DNA of 7,608 bases from an uncultured Eubacteriales bacterium (GTDB taxonomy: Bacteria > Bacillota > Clostridia > Oscillospirales > Acutalibacteraceae): NCBI GenBank assembly GCA_948815685.1, contig CAQJOC010000033.1, positions 1 through 7,608 on the forward strand, given 5' to 3'. Of the stretch, positions 5,856 through 7,608 are shown piece by piece. The notes beneath the pieces are model-generated. The model was not told the origin of the DNA and did not search any database. It saw nothing but the letters and a program-made list of their open reading frames with translations. Numbering within the stretch: the stretch's first letter is position 1; every line of letters begins with the position of its first letter. The position numbers and the translations under genes were made by a program.

Positions 5856-6857
5856 TTAGTGACAGTTCTCTAAATTTTTTAACCGTTTTTTTTGGCGGAT
5901 ATCTTCTCCTATGAATTCAAGACGGACATTTTCGCCTATTATTCTGGAAACCATTCGCTCTGTATAGTTTTTTTCCAATTCTTTTATAGACAGATTAGTG
6001 CTTATTATTGTAGGTTTAGACATCAAAATACGTGAATTTACTATATTATAAATTGTTGAATTTGAAAATTGCGTTGAAAATTCAGTTCCTAAATCATCTA
6101 TTATCAGAAGATCACAGTTAATAAAATATTCCTCACTACCTGTTAAAGTCTCGGAACTACCGAATTTTTCTTTTTCCAGTTTGGATACCATGTTTGGAGC
6201 TGAAATATAAATTACTCCAAATCCATTTTCTATAACTGTATTTGCAATTGCTAAAGAAAGATGAGTTTTACCTAGTCCCGTTCCCCCTCGCATAATTAAA
6301 TTTTGAGAATTTTTATTAAATTCACGTGCATATTTAATACAAAATTCATATATAAATGTCATTATTTCCCTTGGAGACTGTTCTCCCTCGTGTATAGGAG
6401 AATTTGAATAATAAGACAAAGAAAATGTTTTAAAAGTAGAAAGTTTAAGAGGAGAAAGTTTATTTAATTCATCGTAAACTTCTTTTTTCATTATTTTTTT
6501 AATGCATTCGCACAACGTACCACTAATAAACCCGGTGTCATTACATTTTTCACATGTGTATTTTATTTTTAAATAATCTTTTGGTAAATTGAATTTTTTC
6601 AAAACATTTTCAAGTCTATCTCGTATTTTAAGATTGTTTTCTTTCAGTATTTTGAGTTCATTAGCGGTATTTGCTCCTTTTAATACAGCTCTTGCCACAT
6701 TGATAGAAGTATTTGCAAGTTCCTTTTCAAATTCTTTTGCCTCCGGAGCTATTTTATAAAGCGATTTTCTCCTAAACTCCAAACTATCTTGAGCATCTTT
6801 TTGCCTTTCATAAAGAATTTTCTCTGCTTTTTTATATATCTCTTTTTTATACCTCAT
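5856..6857 (-). CDS. DnaI/DnaC-like AAA+ replicative helicase loader
   Basis: An ATPase expected to load the replicative helicase onto DNA together with DnaD/DnaB-type proteins. The 333 residues show a coiled, charged N-terminal part (1-95), a zinc-binding motif C102-x2-C105 ... C116-x-C118, and an AAA+ domain: Walker A G-G-T-G-L-G-K-T (191-198), Walker B L-L-I-I-D-D (250-255), sensor I S-T-N (286-288) and the arginine-containing box E-R-M-V-S-R (300-305). Such zinc-motif-plus-AAA+ proteins of about 330 residues are the usual clostridial DnaI-like form. The start ATG 6857 overlaps the end of the upstream DnaD-domain gene by 11 bases; AGAGG lies about 13 bases before it, somewhat far, so translational coupling is likely. 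The IstB-type transposition ATPase is the main alternative; no transposase is adjacent and the neighbour favours a replication role. Confidence 0.88.
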   Translation of the reverse strand: MRYKKEIYKKAEKILYERQKDAQDSLEFRRKSLYKIAPEAKEFEKELANTSINVARAVLKGANTANELKILKENNLKIRDRLENVLKKFNLPKDYLKIKYTCEKCNDTGFISGTLCECIKKIMKKEVYDELNKLSPLKLSTFKTFSLSYYSNSPIHEGEQSPREIMTFIYEFCIKYAREFNKNSQNLIMRGGTGLGKTHLSLAIANTVIENGFGVIYISAPNMVSKLEKEKFGSSETLTGSEEYFINCDLLIIDDLGTEFSTQFSNSTIYNIVNSRILMSKPTIISTNLSIKELEKNYTERMVSRIIGENVRLEFIGEDIRQKKRLKNLENCH

Positions 6858-7608
6858 TTTTTTCAGTCATCCTCTTTAGTCCCCAATTTATTTCGTCAAG
6901 TATGTTGTAATTTTCATATTTATCTATACTGTAAGAGGGGTTGTCCTTTTCGGATTTAAAATTTTTTTTCAAATTGGTTCTTTCTTTATGTACTTGAGAT
7001 ATATTGTTAATTCCTTCTTTATGCCATCTTGAAATTATACTGTCAATATATTTTAATACGTATTTACCATTGGAATTTATACATATTTCATAAGCCTCTT
7101 TAAGCATATCCATATTGAAATTCCAAATTTTTTGCCATCTATATACGGCTTCTTCTTCTCGTGCGGTTGGCTGCCGATTTCCTCCGATTATTTGTTCAAA
7201 ATTTTTCCATGCTTTCATCGTTTCACTTAAAGATTTAATTTTCTTTTCTGCCTTCTCAATTGTATCTATTTCCTCTTTAGCCCAAGAAATTCCTACAGCC
7301 TCTATGTATCTCATGTTTCCTTTCCCTATTCCTACGGCATACTGCATAATCATTAATATAACATCTATAGGTAATCCTTCGTTATCCAAAAGCATAAGAA
7401 GCACAGCACTATCACCGGTCGAAATAGGCCTACCTAAAATAATTTGTGCCTCTTGCATTAAAAAAGAGATTTCCTGTGAACTTTTTATTCTTTCCACAAT
7501 ATAAGATCCATCCGGTTTCAGCATTCTTGTAACAGAAACAGTCTTATCCTTAACATCATTATTTCTAAAATCTTCTTTTCTTTTCTCTTTCTCCGGTTCT
7601 AATTTTTT
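6847..7608 (-). CDS. DnaD/DnaB-type primosome protein (N-terminus outside window)
   Basis: A replication initiation and restart protein that bridges DNA, DnaA or PriA and the helicase loader. The frame is open to the right edge: 28 further codons without a stop lie before Met at 7524, and that Met has no ribosome binding site, so it is internal. Counting from it, two DnaD-like (DnaB_2) domains are seen, each ending in the Y-x3-[IV]-x3-W signature: Y73...V77...W81 and Y159...I163...W167. The stretch E18-ISFLMQEAQIILGRPIS-T36 and LPIDVILMIMQY (51-62) are typical of the clostridial family. A winged-helix N-terminus would be expected beyond the edge. A Lys/Asn-rich tail follows the second domain. 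The pair with the loader mirrors the Bacillus DnaB-DnaI pairing. Confidence 0.85.
   Translation of the reverse strand, partial: KKLEPEKEKRKEDFRNNDVKDKTVSVTRMLKPDGSYIVERIKSSQEISFLMQEAQIILGRPISTGDSAVLLMLLDNEGLPIDVILMIMQYAVGIGKGNMRYIEAVGISWAKEEIDTIEKAEKKIKSLSETMKAWKNFEQIIGGNRQPTAREEEAVYRWQKIWNFNMDMLKEAYEICINSNGKYVLKYIDSIISRWHKEGINNISQVHKERTNLKKNFKSEKDNPSYSIDKYENYNILDEINWGLKRMTEKNEV

Noticed and set aside
7115..7504. Plus-strand frame opposite the DnaD-domain gene
   Set aside because: It mirrors a well-supported gene and shows no family features or ribosome binding site; the same holds for long frames opposite pbp2 and the surface gene.

Overview
The window is AT-rich, low-GC DNA, most likely from an anaerobic member of the Clostridia/Tissierellia-type Firmicutes. 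The grounds are the base composition, the MreD-PBP2 pair, the DnaD-domain plus DnaI-like loader pair, and a DUF6273-type surface protein of a kind common in oral and gut Clostridia. This assignment is inference; nothing here fixes a species.

Layout, left to right. (1) Positions 1-132 look like one end of an IS5-family insertion sequence, with the 5' part of a minus-strand transposase gene running off the left edge and interrupted by an in-frame TAG. (2) 212-967 (+) is an uncharacterised soluble protein with its own extended -10 promoter. (3) 968-1603 has no intact gene. Its minus strand holds what looks like a decayed YcxB-like membrane protein gene (about 1089-1386), and its 3' part carries the leader of mreD. 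(4) 1604-4130 (+) is an overlapping mreD-pbp2 (mrdA) pair for cell elongation. mreB/mreC are absent upstream and minC/minD absent downstream. (5) 4171-5742 (+) is a monocistronic unit for a DUF6273-type cell-surface protein with a degenerate sortase-like C-terminal anchor. It is visibly richer in GC than everything around it and its 5' end is abnormal: the start codon with the best ribosome binding site runs into a stop after four codons. (6) A strong bidirectional terminator at 5754-5794 separates this gene from (7) a minus-strand pair, 7608-5856, encoding a DnaD/DnaB-type primosome protein (N-terminus outside the window) and a zinc-containing DnaI/DnaC-like AAA+ helicase loader; the two genes overlap by 11 bases.

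Functionally there are two housekeeping modules, elongation-specific wall synthesis (MreD, PBP2) and helicase loading at replication initiation or restart (DnaD-domain protein, DnaI-like ATPase). Between and beside them lie accessory or decaying pieces: IS end, orphan gene, pseudogene and a GC-rich surface protein gene. I saw no CRISPR array, tRNA, rRNA or defence or biosynthetic system. The most unusual points are the damaged start of the surface gene, its composition break, and the decayed gene in the 968-1603 gap.
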